DNA from: Pedobacter arcticus A12
GTDB taxonomy: Bacteria; Bacteroidota; Bacteroidia; Sphingobacteriales; Sphingobacteriaceae
Direction of reading: 5' to 3'
Assembly (NCBI RefSeq): GCF_000302595.1
Contig: NZ_JH947126.1
Coordinates: 711,223-775,222, forward strand
Length of the DNA stretch: 64,000 bases
The notes beneath the pieces were generated by a model. The model saw only the letters and a program-made list of their open reading frames with translations. It searched no databases and had not been told where the DNA came from. Made by a program: the position numbers and the translations under genes. The first letter of the stretch is position 1. Every line of letters starts with the position of its first letter. Below are positions 36,488-46,244 of this stretch, piece by piece.

Positions 36488-38095
36488 ATGAAAAAATTAT
36501 TACTATTGGGGATTGGGTTGTTTTGTTTCGCTGAGGCGAAGGCACAAACCACTATTTTCTCGCAAGACTTTAACAGTTCAAACACTGTTTCTAGTTATGT
36601 AAGTGCTAGTAGTCCAACGTCATCGCAATTTAATGCAATTAGTGCATCAGGCGGCGGGGTTACAATTAGCATAAACGCTGGTAAATTGAGATATGCGAGG
36701 ACTGCCAATTCAGGTTCTTTTTCTAGAACCGCTGATTTTAACCCTAGCCCAAAAGTTGTGGTTTATAAATTTGATATGGAGGTAGCTGGCAACAGCGCTG
36801 CAACAACTAACGTGGCGGTATTGCAAATTGGATCTGGCTTTGGTACTGCAAACAGTGCCGAGACTAATGGCGATGTACACTCTAGAATCGGGATAAACAT
36901 AAGCGCAACCACCGGCGAGTTTAGCCTTAGAGATATTGGAGGCGGAAACAATAGTAGTGCTTTTACAGGTAACCAAAATGTAACATGGGTAGTTAATAAT
37001 TCGGGCAACAGTTACACTTACACCCCACCAAGTGGCACAGGCACAGAAACCGTTGCTAACGATAGTTGGGACTTGTTTATTGGCACAACTAGGGTTTTAA
37101 ACGATGTAGCCGCCACAACACCAACGCAAACCCTAAGCGACTTAAAATTTGCATTTACTGGTGGTACCGCAACCATAGATTTTGACAATATCAACATACA
37201 ATCTATTGATGTTACACCTCCATTATTTACGGCAACTTACCCAAAGACCAGTAACATTGGCCTTAACAGTGTTGATTTATCAAGCAATTTAGATGAAATA
37301 GGCACAGGCTATTATGTAATTTTTCCTAGTGGCGCAACAGCACCTAACACGGCACAAGTTGTAGCGGGAACTGATGCTTCAGATGCAAATGTAACTTTAA
37401 AAGGCACAATTAACCATCCAACCGCAAATACAGATTACACCACCGATATCACAGGCTTAACTGCAGCAACCAATTACGATGTTTATTTGGTAGCCAAAGA
37501 TGCCACTAATAACTTTCAAACAGCGCCTGCTTTATTGAGCTTTGCCACCAATGGTACTTTGCCAATATCTCTAACATCATTCACCGCAAAACAGGTTGAT
37601 AAAACTATTTTGCTAAACTGGGCTACTGCATCAGAAAAAGAAAATCAAAAGTTTGAGGTCTTAAAATCTGCGGAAGGCAATAATTTTAAGGCAATAACTA
37701 AATTGGATGGCGCAGGAAATTCTGATAGAGAAAAATCTTATTCTTTTGTGGATGAAAATCCTTACGCCGGTGCAAACTATTACCAGTTGCAACAAACAGA
37801 CTTTAACGGCACTAAAACTGTTTCGAATGTAATTTCGGCTAATGCAAAAATTGAAGACATTAGATTATCCGCTTACGCTTCAAATAGTACGGTTACAATA
37901 AACATTAATTCTCCTAACCAAACTGATGGCGAAATTGCATTATTTGACATGAACGGCAGAAAGCTAGACAGTAAAATCTTAGCTTTAAACAAAGGCTACA
38001 ATGAAGTTGTTTTTAATAAGGCTTTAACCCCGGGCGCTTATTTTATTAACTTAAAAAGTGCAGGAAAATCAACCAGTTTAAAATTCATTAAATAG
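36488..38095 (+). CDS. Secreted protein with T9SS sorting tail
   Basis: A 535-residue exported protein with signal peptide MKKLLLLGIGLFCFAEAKAQ. A beta-rich, Thr/Asn/Ser-rich lectin-like domain (about 21-235) is followed by an Fn3-like segment (about 240-355), a domain LPISLTSFTAKQVDKTILLN shared with the pseudogene at 22828, and a C-terminal T9SS type A domain ending KSTSLKFIK. It should be exported by type IX secretion and anchored or released at the surface. Ligand unknown. Confidence 0.82.
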   Translation: MKKLLLLGIGLFCFAEAKAQTTIFSQDFNSSNTVSSYVSASSPTSSQFNAISASGGGVTISINAGKLRYARTANSGSFSRTADFNPSPKVVVYKFDMEVAGNSAATTNVAVLQIGSGFGTANSAETNGDVHSRIGINISATTGEFSLRDIGGGNNSSAFTGNQNVTWVVNNSGNSYTYTPPSGTGTETVANDSWDLFIGTTRVLNDVAATTPTQTLSDLKFAFTGGTATIDFDNINIQSIDVTPPLFTATYPKTSNIGLNSVDLSSNLDEIGTGYYVIFPSGATAPNTAQVVAGTDASDANVTLKGTINHPTANTDYTTDITGLTAATNYDVYLVAKDATNNFQTAPALLSFATNGTLPISLTSFTAKQVDKTILLNWATASEKENQKFEVLKSAEGNNFKAITKLDGAGNSDREKSYSFVDENPYAGANYYQLQQTDFNGTKTVSNVISANAKIEDIRLSAYASNSTVTININSPNQTDGEIALFDMNGRKLDSKILALNKGYNEVVFNKALTPGAYFINLKSAGKSTSLKFIK

Positions 38096-38113
38096 TGTAA
38101 AACAATTTTTATA

Positions 38114-38150
38114 AAAAATGGCCGAAACATCAGTTGCGGCCATTTTTGTT
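38114..38150. terminator. Bidirectional terminator
   Basis: AAAAATGGCCG and CGGCCATTTTT form an 11-bp perfect stem with T runs on both strands, serving the T9SS gene and the thioesterase gene. Confidence 0.9.
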
Positions 38151-38190
38151 AGATCTAAAATCTAATCTTCGTTCCAAAAACGGAATAGGA

Positions 38191-38580
38191 TTAGTCTAAT
38201 GCAATCTTCCTCTTGTTTTTGCTTTCATCAATCACCACTAATGTAAACTCTCCGATAACCGCTTTTTCTCTCCCTTCACTGTACATCTGCTCAATAAAAA
38301 TCTGTACCTGTACTTTCAAGCTCGTATTTCCAATATGAGAAACTCGCCCAATGAGCTCAACAATTGTACCTGCCGGAATAGGTTTTTTAAAGTCAATTTT
38401 ATCGCTACTTACGGTAACCAATTTCTGACGACAAAAACGTGTAGCTGTTATAAATGCAACCTCATCCATTAAAGCCATTGCGGTTCCGCCAAAAAGCGTA
38501 TCGTAATGGTTTGTGCTATTAGGGAATACTGCTTTGAATATTCTTGTTTCTGATTGCTGGATTTTTTCTTCTATGGTCAT
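38191..38580 (-). CDS. Acyl-CoA thioesterase (hotdog fold)
   Basis: A 129-residue cytosolic enzyme hydrolysing acyl-CoA. NHYDTLFGGTAMALMDEVAF carries the hotdog helix and the catalytic Asp/Glu region of the YciA/BACH-like group, and the strand VTVSSDKIDFKKPIPAGTIV follows. Chain-length preference is unknown. 12 bp downstream of the SLC13 permease gene on the same strand, probably the same transcript. Confidence 0.87.
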   Translation of the reverse strand: MTIEEKIQQSETRIFKAVFPNSTNHYDTLFGGTAMALMDEVAFITATRFCRQKLVTVSSDKIDFKKPIPAGTIVELIGRVSHIGNTSLKVQVQIFIEQMYSEGREKAVIGEFTLVVIDESKNKRKIALD

Positions 38581-38592
38581 GCTGGTAATCTG

Positions 38593-40356
38593 CTAGGCTT
38601 TAAAAGGGTAAAAATAAGGAATCACCATAACCAATATCACCATCATAATTATTGTTAAAATTCCTCCTACTTTTACGAAATCGAAAAATTTATATTTACC
38701 CGGGCCGTAAACCAATATACAAGAGGGTTCAAATGGCGTAAGCATCGACACTGATGCCGAAAGCATAATTCCAATGGCAAAAGTTAAAGGGTTTAAGTGT
38801 AACTGATGCGCAGTTTGCAGGCCAATCGGCAATACGACCAACGCAGCGGCCGCATTACTTAATGGTTGGGTTAGCAAAACAGTGAGAAACACAAAACCTC
38901 CTAACAACCCGTAAACTCCAAAAGGTTCAAATATCCTAACAATGTGTTCTGCCACAAATTTATCTGCTCCGGTTTTCGTCATTGCTACTCCAAAAGCGCT
39001 CATACCACCGATTAAAATCAATAAACGCCAATCAATATCATCATAGATCTCATCGGGGTTAATACACCTAAATGCCACGGTAAGCAATGCCCCAATTAAA
39101 AACCCTACCGAAAGTGGCACAATTCCAGTTGTACCCAAAAGAATAGAAAGCACAAAAAACAACAAGGTAAATACGCCTTTCCTTTTAAGGTTTAAATTAG
39201 GCTTGTAGTCCTCTAAAATGATAAAATCGTTCTCCTTGCTTCTTATCAGATCAATACTGTCTTTTTCACCTTGCACCAATAATAAATCACCAACCTTCAG
39301 TCTAATTTTACCAATTTTCTCTCGTATCGTTTTACCTTTTCGGTGTATTGCTAAAATACCTAAACCATAACGGGTTCTAAAATTGACACTTTCCACCGTA
39401 CCTTTCAAGGTATCAGAACCATCAATAACCATTAATTCTGCTAAATGCAGGTCAGTTTCTTCGTTATTTAAATCCAACAGATCTGCCTTAATATCGACAC
39501 CTTTTAAATCCTTAATCTTTAATAAATCATCTACGTTGCCTTTGATCAAAATCTCGTCTCCGGCCAATAATTTGGTAAAGCTAGTTGGGATAAAGTTGTA
39601 CCTATTTCGGATGATGGAAACAATGGTAAATCCCTGCTTCGAAATATCCGATTCAACCACCTTTTGCCCGATCAAATTAGAATCATCTGCAATTACAGCT
39701 TCGCTCAAATAACTTCTAACGGCATAATCATCTTCTAAAGTTTCTTTTGAGTTTACCGGTAATAATAACTGGCCTAAAGTCATCATATACAACATGCCAA
39801 CTCCTAACAGTATTAAACCGATGGGTAAAAAATCAAACATACCAATTCGGGGTAAGCCTTGCGCAACCAGATAGCCACTTACAGCCACATTTGTAGAAGT
39901 ACCGATAAGCGTACATGTACCTCCTAATATAGATGCAAAAGCAAGCGGCATTAGAATTTTTGAGGGTGCAATCCCCGATATCTTTGACAGGCCGATGGTT
40001 GGATTTAGCATCAGCGCCGTAATGGTAGTGTTATTCATAAACCCCGACGTTAAGGCGGAGAACATCATTACCAAAAACAAAATCAATTTTGGTGGCTGTT
40101 TTTTAATATTCACCAAGCGAGCTATAAACGTATCTATTACGCCGGTTTTTCTTAAAGCACCTACCATAACAAATATGGCCGCAAGAATAATGATAAAATC
40201 ACTAGAAAAGCCATCGAAAGCCTCTTTAGGTGTAATTATACTTGTTAAACAAAGTACAATTAATATAAAAATGGTAATAACGTCAACAGTAAAAATCTCT
40301 ATAGCAAACAATATGATTGCTAAAACTAATAACCCTAATACGATAGCGATAGTCAT
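38593..40356 (-). CDS. SLC13-family permease with two RCK_C-like domains
   Basis: Inner-membrane transporter of 587 residues. Hydrophobic N- and C-terminal halves (about 1-190 and 395-585) flank a soluble insert (about 205-380) that looks like two TrkA-C/RCK_C modules. Family blocks seen are SGFMNNTTITALMLNPTI (helix-loop of the first half) and GGMSAFGVAMTKTGA. The substrate is probably a dicarboxylate, sulfate or similar anion. In such fused proteins the RCK_C part may bind a ligand for control. Inferred by layout. Confidence 0.85.
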   Translation of the reverse strand: MTIAIVLGLLVLAIILFAIEIFTVDVITIFILIVLCLTSIITPKEAFDGFSSDFIIILAAIFVMVGALRKTGVIDTFIARLVNIKKQPPKLILFLVMMFSALTSGFMNNTTITALMLNPTIGLSKISGIAPSKILMPLAFASILGGTCTLIGTSTNVAVSGYLVAQGLPRIGMFDFLPIGLILLGVGMLYMMTLGQLLLPVNSKETLEDDYAVRSYLSEAVIADDSNLIGQKVVESDISKQGFTIVSIIRNRYNFIPTSFTKLLAGDEILIKGNVDDLLKIKDLKGVDIKADLLDLNNEETDLHLAELMVIDGSDTLKGTVESVNFRTRYGLGILAIHRKGKTIREKIGKIRLKVGDLLLVQGEKDSIDLIRSKENDFIILEDYKPNLNLKRKGVFTLLFFVLSILLGTTGIVPLSVGFLIGALLTVAFRCINPDEIYDDIDWRLLILIGGMSAFGVAMTKTGADKFVAEHIVRIFEPFGVYGLLGGFVFLTVLLTQPLSNAAAALVVLPIGLQTAHQLHLNPLTFAIGIMLSASVSMLTPFEPSCILVYGPGKYKFFDFVKVGGILTIIMMVILVMVIPYFYPFKA

Positions 40357-40585
40357 ATATCTAACAAGAACTGGAAAAATTCTCGAGTTTTGTTAATCAA
40401 TTTGAAATCCACAAAATCAGAAATGGCAAACAAAAAGCATAACACACTATAAATTAACATCTTATTCTATAACAGCGCAAAAAATAATTCCTTTTCAGGA
40501 AGCTAATTAGAATTAAAACTTAAAACAAATTGTCCCAAATAAGGGATATTCGCTATTGTAGATCAACGCAAAATAAATTTTACAT

Positions 40586-40593
40586 TACATTTG
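40586..40593 (+). promoter_or_regulatory. Candidate -7 promoter box of the OsmC gene
   Basis: TACATTTG matches the Bacteroidota TAnnTTTG consensus about 18 bp before the start codon. No convincing -33 TTTG was seen at the usual distance, so this is tentative. Confidence 0.3.
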
Positions 40594-40610
40594 AAACAAA
40601 AACGAATTTT

Positions 40611-41018
40611 ATGGCTACTTCTAAAGTATTATACAACGGTGGTTTAAGAACTACTGCAACACATTTACAATCATCAACCGATATTATTACAGATGCACCG
40701 ATTGATAACCAAGGAAAAGGTGAAGCTTTTTCTCCGACTGATTTAATGGCAACATCATTAGCAGCATGTATGTTTACAATTATGGGAATTGCTGCCGGTA
40801 CGCATGACATCAACATTGACGGCGCCAGTGCGGAGGTTACTAAAGTTATGGGGACAGAGCCACGTAGAATAACGGAAATACATGTAAAGTTTAATTTCCC
40901 GAATAAAGACAGTTATAGCGATAAGCAGAAGAAAATTTTAGAAAACGCAGCTTTAACTTGTCCGGTAAACCAAAGCTTGCACCCCGATATTAAAAAGCCA
41001 ATCGATTTTGGATGGTAA
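40611..41018 (+). CDS. OsmC-family peroxidase-like protein
   Basis: A 135-residue cytosolic protein expected to reduce organic hydroperoxides with two cysteines: C62-like in AACMFTIMG and the second in TCPVNQSL. GKGEAFSPTDLMATSLAAC is the conserved helix. The ATG at 40611 is chosen because the family starts shortly before the first strand. A TACATTTG box at 40586-40593 fits a -7 element about 18 bp before the ATG. An IS3-family element inserted 50 bp downstream, past the terminator, so the gene stays intact. Confidence 0.88.
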   Translation: MATSKVLYNGGLRTTATHLQSSTDIITDAPIDNQGKGEAFSPTDLMATSLAACMFTIMGIAAGTHDINIDGASAEVTKVMGTEPRRITEIHVKFNFPNKDSYSDKQKKILENAALTCPVNQSLHPDIKKPIDFGW

Positions 41019-41020
41019 AC

Positions 41021-41060
41021 AAAAAAGCTTCCCGACACATCTCGGGAAGCTTTTTTGTTT
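41021..41060 (+). terminator. Strong terminator after the OsmC gene
   Basis: AAAAAAGCTTCCCGA and TCGGGAAGCTTTTTT form a 15-bp perfect stem. It ends 8 bp before the IS left end. Confidence 0.95.
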
Positions 41061-41106
41061 TAGCTTTTGTCCCGTCCTGAAATAGCGTTACACAAAAAGT
41101 AATGTT

Positions 41107-41541
41107 ATGAAAGAAGAAGCAGAGAATGAACATGTTAGAAGAAGTTCGAAAGATTACAGTTTTTCTTTTAAGCTGAAGGTGATTGAGGAGATCGAACGTG
41201 GGCTTTTAGGGAAAAAGGAAGCTCAACGCAAATACGGTATTCAGGGAGATGCCACAATTAGTAATTGGCTGAGAAAACATGGTAACTTTGATTGGGAAAA
41301 CAGGACCCCTCAGACTATGTCAAAAAGCCCCGAACAGAAACTCCTAGAACTGGAGCAGAAAGTAAAACTGCTAGAGAAGCAGAAAGCCGAACTGGAGAAA
41401 AAGCTTGATTTCACGGATAAGAAAGCCATCTTCTTTGATATGATGATAGATATTGCGGAAGAAGAATTCAATATCCCCATCAGAAAAAAGTACTTACCCA
41501 AACAGTCCAGCGGTTCAAGTCAGAACAAAAAGAATCGTTGA
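41107..41541 (+). CDS. IS3-family transposase OrfA
   Basis: A 144-residue DNA-binding protein. A helix-turn-helix (FKLKVIEEIERGLLGKKEAQ to NWLRKHG) is followed by a leucine-zipper-like coiled coil LLELEQKVKLLEKQKAELEK. It ends CAG AAC AAA AAG AAT CGT TGA; the A5G run in front of the stop could allow a -1 slip into OrfB, giving the fusion transposase. Confidence 0.9.
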   Translation: MKEEAENEHVRRSSKDYSFSFKLKVIEEIERGLLGKKEAQRKYGIQGDATISNWLRKHGNFDWENRTPQTMSKSPEQKLLELEQKVKLLEKQKAELEKKLDFTDKKAIFFDMMIDIAEEEFNIPIRKKYLPKQSSGSSQNKKNR

Positions 41542-42407
41542 GCGGCGTCTGTAGATTGCTTGGGATGAACAGACAACTTTATTACCGGGCTATAAATTCA
41601 CTGAATAACAAAAGAACTGTTGCCCAAAAAGTAACAGCACTGGTGCTGGAAGTGCGCATGCGTATGCCCAGGCTAGGCACCCGGAAACTCTACCATATGC
41701 TTTGTCCAGAGTTACAGAACCTAGGAATCGGAAGGGATAAACTTTTCAGGATAATGAAAGCCAACCATCTGGACATTGTTCCCAAAAGGCAATATCACAT
41801 CACTACAGATTCCCATCACAGATTCCGTAAGCATAAAAATTTGGTTGAACATCTCAGGGTGGACAGACCCGAACAGGTCTGGGTATCAGACATTACCTAC
41901 ATCGGGACAAGAAAGAACCCGATGTACCTGTCCCTTGTAACAGATCTCTATTCCAAGAGGATTATGGGGCATGACGTTTCAGAAAGTCTTCATGCCACCG
42001 GAGCGGTCTGTGCAATTAAACACGCCCTGAAAAACCGCAGATTCAAAGATGAAGAGCTGATACATCACTCTGACAGGGGACTGCAATATTGCTGCGATGA
42101 GTATCAGGGACTATTGGCTGACAGCCGAATTCTGTGCAGCATGACGGAAAGATACGACCCCTATCAAAATGCAGCCGCTGAACGGATCAATGGGATACTG
42201 AAACAGGAATTTATTCGTGGAATTCAGATAACTGACATACAATTGATGAAAAAACTGATTGCCCAATCAATCGATATTTACAATGGGGAAAGACCACATT
42301 GGAGTTGTTTCATGAATACTCCAGATCAGATGCACAGACAAAGAACTGTTAGAATCAGAACGTATAAAACAAAAAATAGCATCGTGGAAAACCACAATGC
42401 TATTTAA
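41538..42407 (+). CDS. IS3-family transposase OrfB (DDE integrase)
   Basis: A 289-residue catalytic subunit in the -1 frame relative to OrfA, overlapping it by 4 bp. The DDE residues are visible: the first D in VWVSDITYIG, the second in IHHSDRGLQYC and E in NAAAERINGILKQEF. A TTG at 41538 is the possible independent start; frameshift fusion with OrfA is the usual route in this family. Confidence 0.92.
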   Translation: MSGVCRLLGMNRQLYYRAINSLNNKRTVAQKVTALVLEVRMRMPRLGTRKLYHMLCPELQNLGIGRDKLFRIMKANHLDIVPKRQYHITTDSHHRFRKHKNLVEHLRVDRPEQVWVSDITYIGTRKNPMYLSLVTDLYSKRIMGHDVSESLHATGAVCAIKHALKNRRFKDEELIHHSDRGLQYCCDEYQGLLADSRILCSMTERYDPYQNAAAERINGILKQEFIRGIQITDIQLMKKLIAQSIDIYNGERPHWSCFMNTPDQMHRQRTVRIRTYKTKNSIVENHNAI

Positions 42408-42492
42408 AATTATTATTCTTGTAAAAACTGTAACGCTATTTCAGGACGAGACATTTGAAATTTTTTAATTGCCACTTTTTCCGCTAAATGAA

Positions 42493-43218
42493 TCAAGAGC
42501 CTTTAAAATCTTCAAATTTATCCCAAAAACCATCTTTTGGAAGCGGTGCAAAAACCTTTACAGGTTCTTGTTTAACCGGATGTATAAACTCCAATTTCCT
42601 GGCGTGTAAACAGATAGATTTTTTACGGCTTCCGCGTGGATAACCGTATTTATTATCACCAACTATCGGACTTCCTAAAGTTGCCAACTGTGCCCTAATC
42701 TGGTGCGGACGACCAGTAATTGGATCAACCTCTATTAAATAATAATCGTTTAAAAAGCCTAAAACTTTAAAATTAAGCTCGGCTCTTTGGCTGCCTTTTA
42801 CCTCTGTATTGTAAGCAGTAGTAATGTTTTTCTTTGGGTTTTTGACCAACCAATGCACCAGATTACCTTCCATCATGCTGGGTTTTTGCCTTACAACAGC
42901 CCAATAGGTTTTGTGCATTTCCCGTTCTTTAAACATTTTGTTGATCCGGTCCAAAGCTTTCGAAGTTTTGGCGAATAAAATCACACCGCTCACTGGCCTA
43001 TCTAAACGATGAACCACGCCTAAAAATGCACCATTTGGCTTATTATATTTCTCGGCAATGTAGGTTTTTACCATTTCATCCAAAGATGGATCATTGGTAT
43101 CATCAACCTGTACAATCCAGCCAGCTTTTTTATAAACAGCAATCAAATGGTTATCCTCAAAAAGAATATCCTTATCGGTGACTTTATAAAAATTTGGATC
43201 AGGTTTTTCGTTATGCAT
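42493..43218 (-). CDS. RluA-family pseudouridine synthase
   Basis: Isomerises uridine in rRNA or tRNA. The 241 residues contain the catalytic HRLDRPVSG (D73) and the conserved GRPHQIRAQL block. The N-terminal S4 domain is lacking, as in short RluA-type enzymes. The target position is not readable. It ends 40 bp from the IS3 right end. Confidence 0.9.
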   Translation of the reverse strand: MHNEKPDPNFYKVTDKDILFEDNHLIAVYKKAGWIVQVDDTNDPSLDEMVKTYIAEKYNKPNGAFLGVVHRLDRPVSGVILFAKTSKALDRINKMFKEREMHKTYWAVVRQKPSMMEGNLVHWLVKNPKKNITTAYNTEVKGSQRAELNFKVLGFLNDYYLIEVDPITGRPHQIRAQLATLGSPIVGDNKYGYPRGSRKKSICLHARKLEFIHPVKQEPVKVFAPLPKDGFWDKFEDFKGS

Positions 43219-43248
43219 TTTTTAATTTTGAATGAAGCCTCACCCCAA

Positions 43249-43267
43249 CCCTCTCCGAAGGAGAGGG
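43249..43267. repeat. Short hairpin CCCTCTCC/GGAGAGGG
   Basis: 8-bp perfect stem with a GAA loop, in the 258-bp spacer upstream of the RluA-type gene. The nearby 43324-43372 stretch is degenerate CTATTGACTATTCACTATTG sequence. No T tract is seen, so it is a repeat-type palindrome. Confidence 0.45.
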
Positions 43268-43405
43268 AGCTACCTGCTACCGGGAATGACCAACGGACTC
43301 CTTTTAGTATATGATTAATATGATTCTGATTGCCTATTATTCCTATTGACTATTCACTATTGACTACGAACTCACTAAATTCTAAACAACAAACCACATA
43401 GCCAC

Positions 43406-44244
<839 letters not shown>

Positions 44245-44473
44245 ACGGGCGCAATTTAGCCAAAAACTCTGTCATTGGTTAAAAAAATCACATGGTTTTA
44301 CCAGAATCTGGGGTTTATTAACAACTCGCTTTTTTATCAACACGCCCTTCAAGCTCTATATAATAGTAAATATTTTATTGTACTCGAGTTTTTAAACATT
44401 AGCTGTTGATAATAAGCCTGATAAACCCTTGTAGCCGAGGTTGAAAAATCAAGTCTTAAAATTCTGTTTAAAA

Positions 44474-44509
44474 CTCTTGGAATTAGTCATCTTTTTTTGC
44501 ATATTTTTG
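44474..44509 (+). promoter_or_regulatory. Candidate dnaB promoter, nearly leaderless
   Basis: TTGG (about 44477-44480) and TATTTTTG (44502-44509) are spaced 21 bp, as in Bacteroidota promoters. The -7 box ends 5 bp before the dnaB ATG, so the transcript would begin at or next to the start codon. Confidence 0.45.
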
Positions 44510-44514
44510 TAGTT

Positions 44515-46077
44515 ATGAGTTCTGAAGTTGAAAACAAAAAAACCGGATTTTCTAAAGATAATAGAAGCAGACTAAGCAGTATGGTTTCTGGTTTAGGGAA
44601 ACTTCCGCCACAGGCTTTAGATTTAGAAGAAGCAGTTTTGGGTGCACTGATGTTAGAAAAAGATGCGCTTTCAACCGTTATTGATATTTTAAAGCCTGAG
44701 GTTTTTTATAAAGATGCTCACCAAAAGATTTTCCAGGCGATACAAACTTTGTTTACCGCATCGTCGCCAGTGGATATTTTAACAGTTTGTTCTCAGCTAC
44801 GCCAACAAGGTGAATTAGAAATTATTGGTGGCGCATTTTACATTACCGAATTAACAAACAGGGTTGCCTCGGCAGCCAATATAGAATTTCATGCCCGTAT
44901 CATATCTCAGAAATTTATTCAGAGAGAGCTGATCAGGATTTCAACCGACATCATCAATCAATCATACGAAGACAGTAGCGATGTTTTTGAGTTGCTGGAT
45001 TATGCAGAGAAAAACCTTTTTGATATTGCCCAAAACAATTTAAGGAGAGATTCTCGCAAGATGGATGATATTATAAAGGAATCCTTGAAAATACTGGAAT
45101 CTCTGCGAGGTAAAGATGATACGTTAACAGGTGTTCCATCTGGTTTTACTGCCTTAGACCGAGTAACAAATGGCTGGCAAAAATCTGATTTAATTATTAT
45201 TGCTGCCCGTCCGGCGATGGGAAAAACCGCTTTCGTTTTAACCTGTGCCAGAAATGCAGCTGTTCAGTTTAACAAACCGGTGGTGGTTTTCTCATTAGAG
45301 ATGTCATCCGTACAGTTAACCAATCGTTTAATTTCTGGTGAAGCCGAAATTGAGCAGGAAAAAATAAGAAAAGGTCAGTTAGAGCCTTGGGAATGGCAAC
45401 AGATGACTTCTAAAATTGGAAAATTAAGTGAAGCACCTTTAATTATTGATGATACGCCAGCGTTAAACGTTTTCGAGTTTAGGGCTAAATGCAGAAGACT
45501 AAAAGCACAATACGATATTCAGATGATCATTATCGATTATCTGCAGTTGATGCAAGGTAAGTCTGACGGAAAAGGTGGTGGCGGTGGTGGTAACCGTGAG
45601 CAGGAAATATCCAGTATTTCTAGAGCGCTAAAACAGGTTGCAAAAGAACTTAGCGTTCCGGTGATTGCACTTTCACAGTTGAGTAGAGCGGTAGAAAACC
45701 GTCCGGGTGGCTCAAAAAAACCAATGTTATCCGATTTAAGGGAATCTGGTGCGATTGAGCAGGATGCGGATATGGTGCTTTTCTTATACCGTCCAGAATA
45801 TTACGGGTTAGACCAAGATGAGAACGGAAACCCAACTGCTGGTGTGGGTGAAGTAATTATTGCAAAACACAGAAATGGTGAAACCTGTACCGTACCATTA
45901 AGATTTATTGGTAAGTACGTTAAATTTACCGATTTAGAAGATAATTTTGGTGGCATTAGTGCTTCGGAAAACTCAGGCGCAGATCCATTCTCAAGTTTAG
46001 CCCCTTCTACACAGTTTGAAAGCATTACGCTGAAACCAAAAAACTGGGATGTGGAAGATGACGAACCGCCTTTTTAA
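44515..46077 (+). CDS. dnaB: Replicative DNA helicase
   Basis: Hexameric helicase unwinding the replication fork (520 residues). The N-terminal collar PPQALDLEEAVLGALMLEKD is followed by the RecA-like C-terminal motor: Walker A AARPAMGKTAF, Walker B MIIIDYLQLM, and SDLRESGAIEQDADMVLFL. The ATG at 44515 is chosen because the family begins shortly before DLEEAVLG, and an upstream TTG at 44497 would read through the promoter box. No intein is seen. Confidence 0.95.
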   Translation: MSSEVENKKTGFSKDNRSRLSSMVSGLGKLPPQALDLEEAVLGALMLEKDALSTVIDILKPEVFYKDAHQKIFQAIQTLFTASSPVDILTVCSQLRQQGELEIIGGAFYITELTNRVASAANIEFHARIISQKFIQRELIRISTDIINQSYEDSSDVFELLDYAEKNLFDIAQNNLRRDSRKMDDIIKESLKILESLRGKDDTLTGVPSGFTALDRVTNGWQKSDLIIIAARPAMGKTAFVLTCARNAAVQFNKPVVVFSLEMSSVQLTNRLISGEAEIEQEKIRKGQLEPWEWQQMTSKIGKLSEAPLIIDDTPALNVFEFRAKCRRLKAQYDIQMIIIDYLQLMQGKSDGKGGGGGGNREQEISSISRALKQVAKELSVPVIALSQLSRAVENRPGGSKKPMLSDLRESGAIEQDADMVLFLYRPEYYGLDQDENGNPTAGVGEVIIAKHRNGETCTVPLRFIGKYVKFTDLEDNFGGISASENSGADPFSSLAPSTQFESITLKPKNWDVEDDEPPF

Positions 46078-46244
46078 ACCAGCAAAACAACTCTATATCC
46101 ATAAAGTTTATATTATTTTCTTTGACGCAACAAATGGCAAGGTTTTTGGTGTAAAGAAGGTTTAATAAGTACTGCTTAGTCAAAAGCATGCTATTTAGGT
46201 TTTTAATCTCGAACATTAGTTTATGATTACTAGAACTATACACA

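Larger units (their letters stand above)
41068..42453 (+). mobile_element. IS3-family insertion sequence, apparently intact
   Basis: 1386-bp element bounded by inverted repeats of 25 bp (41068-41092 and 42429-42453) with one mismatch; the left starts TGTCCCGTCCTGAAATAG. TTT duplicated on both sides (41065-41067 and 42454-42456) is the likely target duplication. It encodes two overlapping frames, OrfA and OrfB, as in IS3-type elements. Both are uninterrupted and termini are nearly perfect, indicating recent insertion between the OsmC gene and the RluA-type gene without damaging either. Confidence 0.93.

Noticed and set aside
43324-43372. Degenerate CTATTGACTATTCACTATTG stretch as a regulatory array
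   Set aside because: Imperfect and low-complexity; too degenerate to support a binding-site array.
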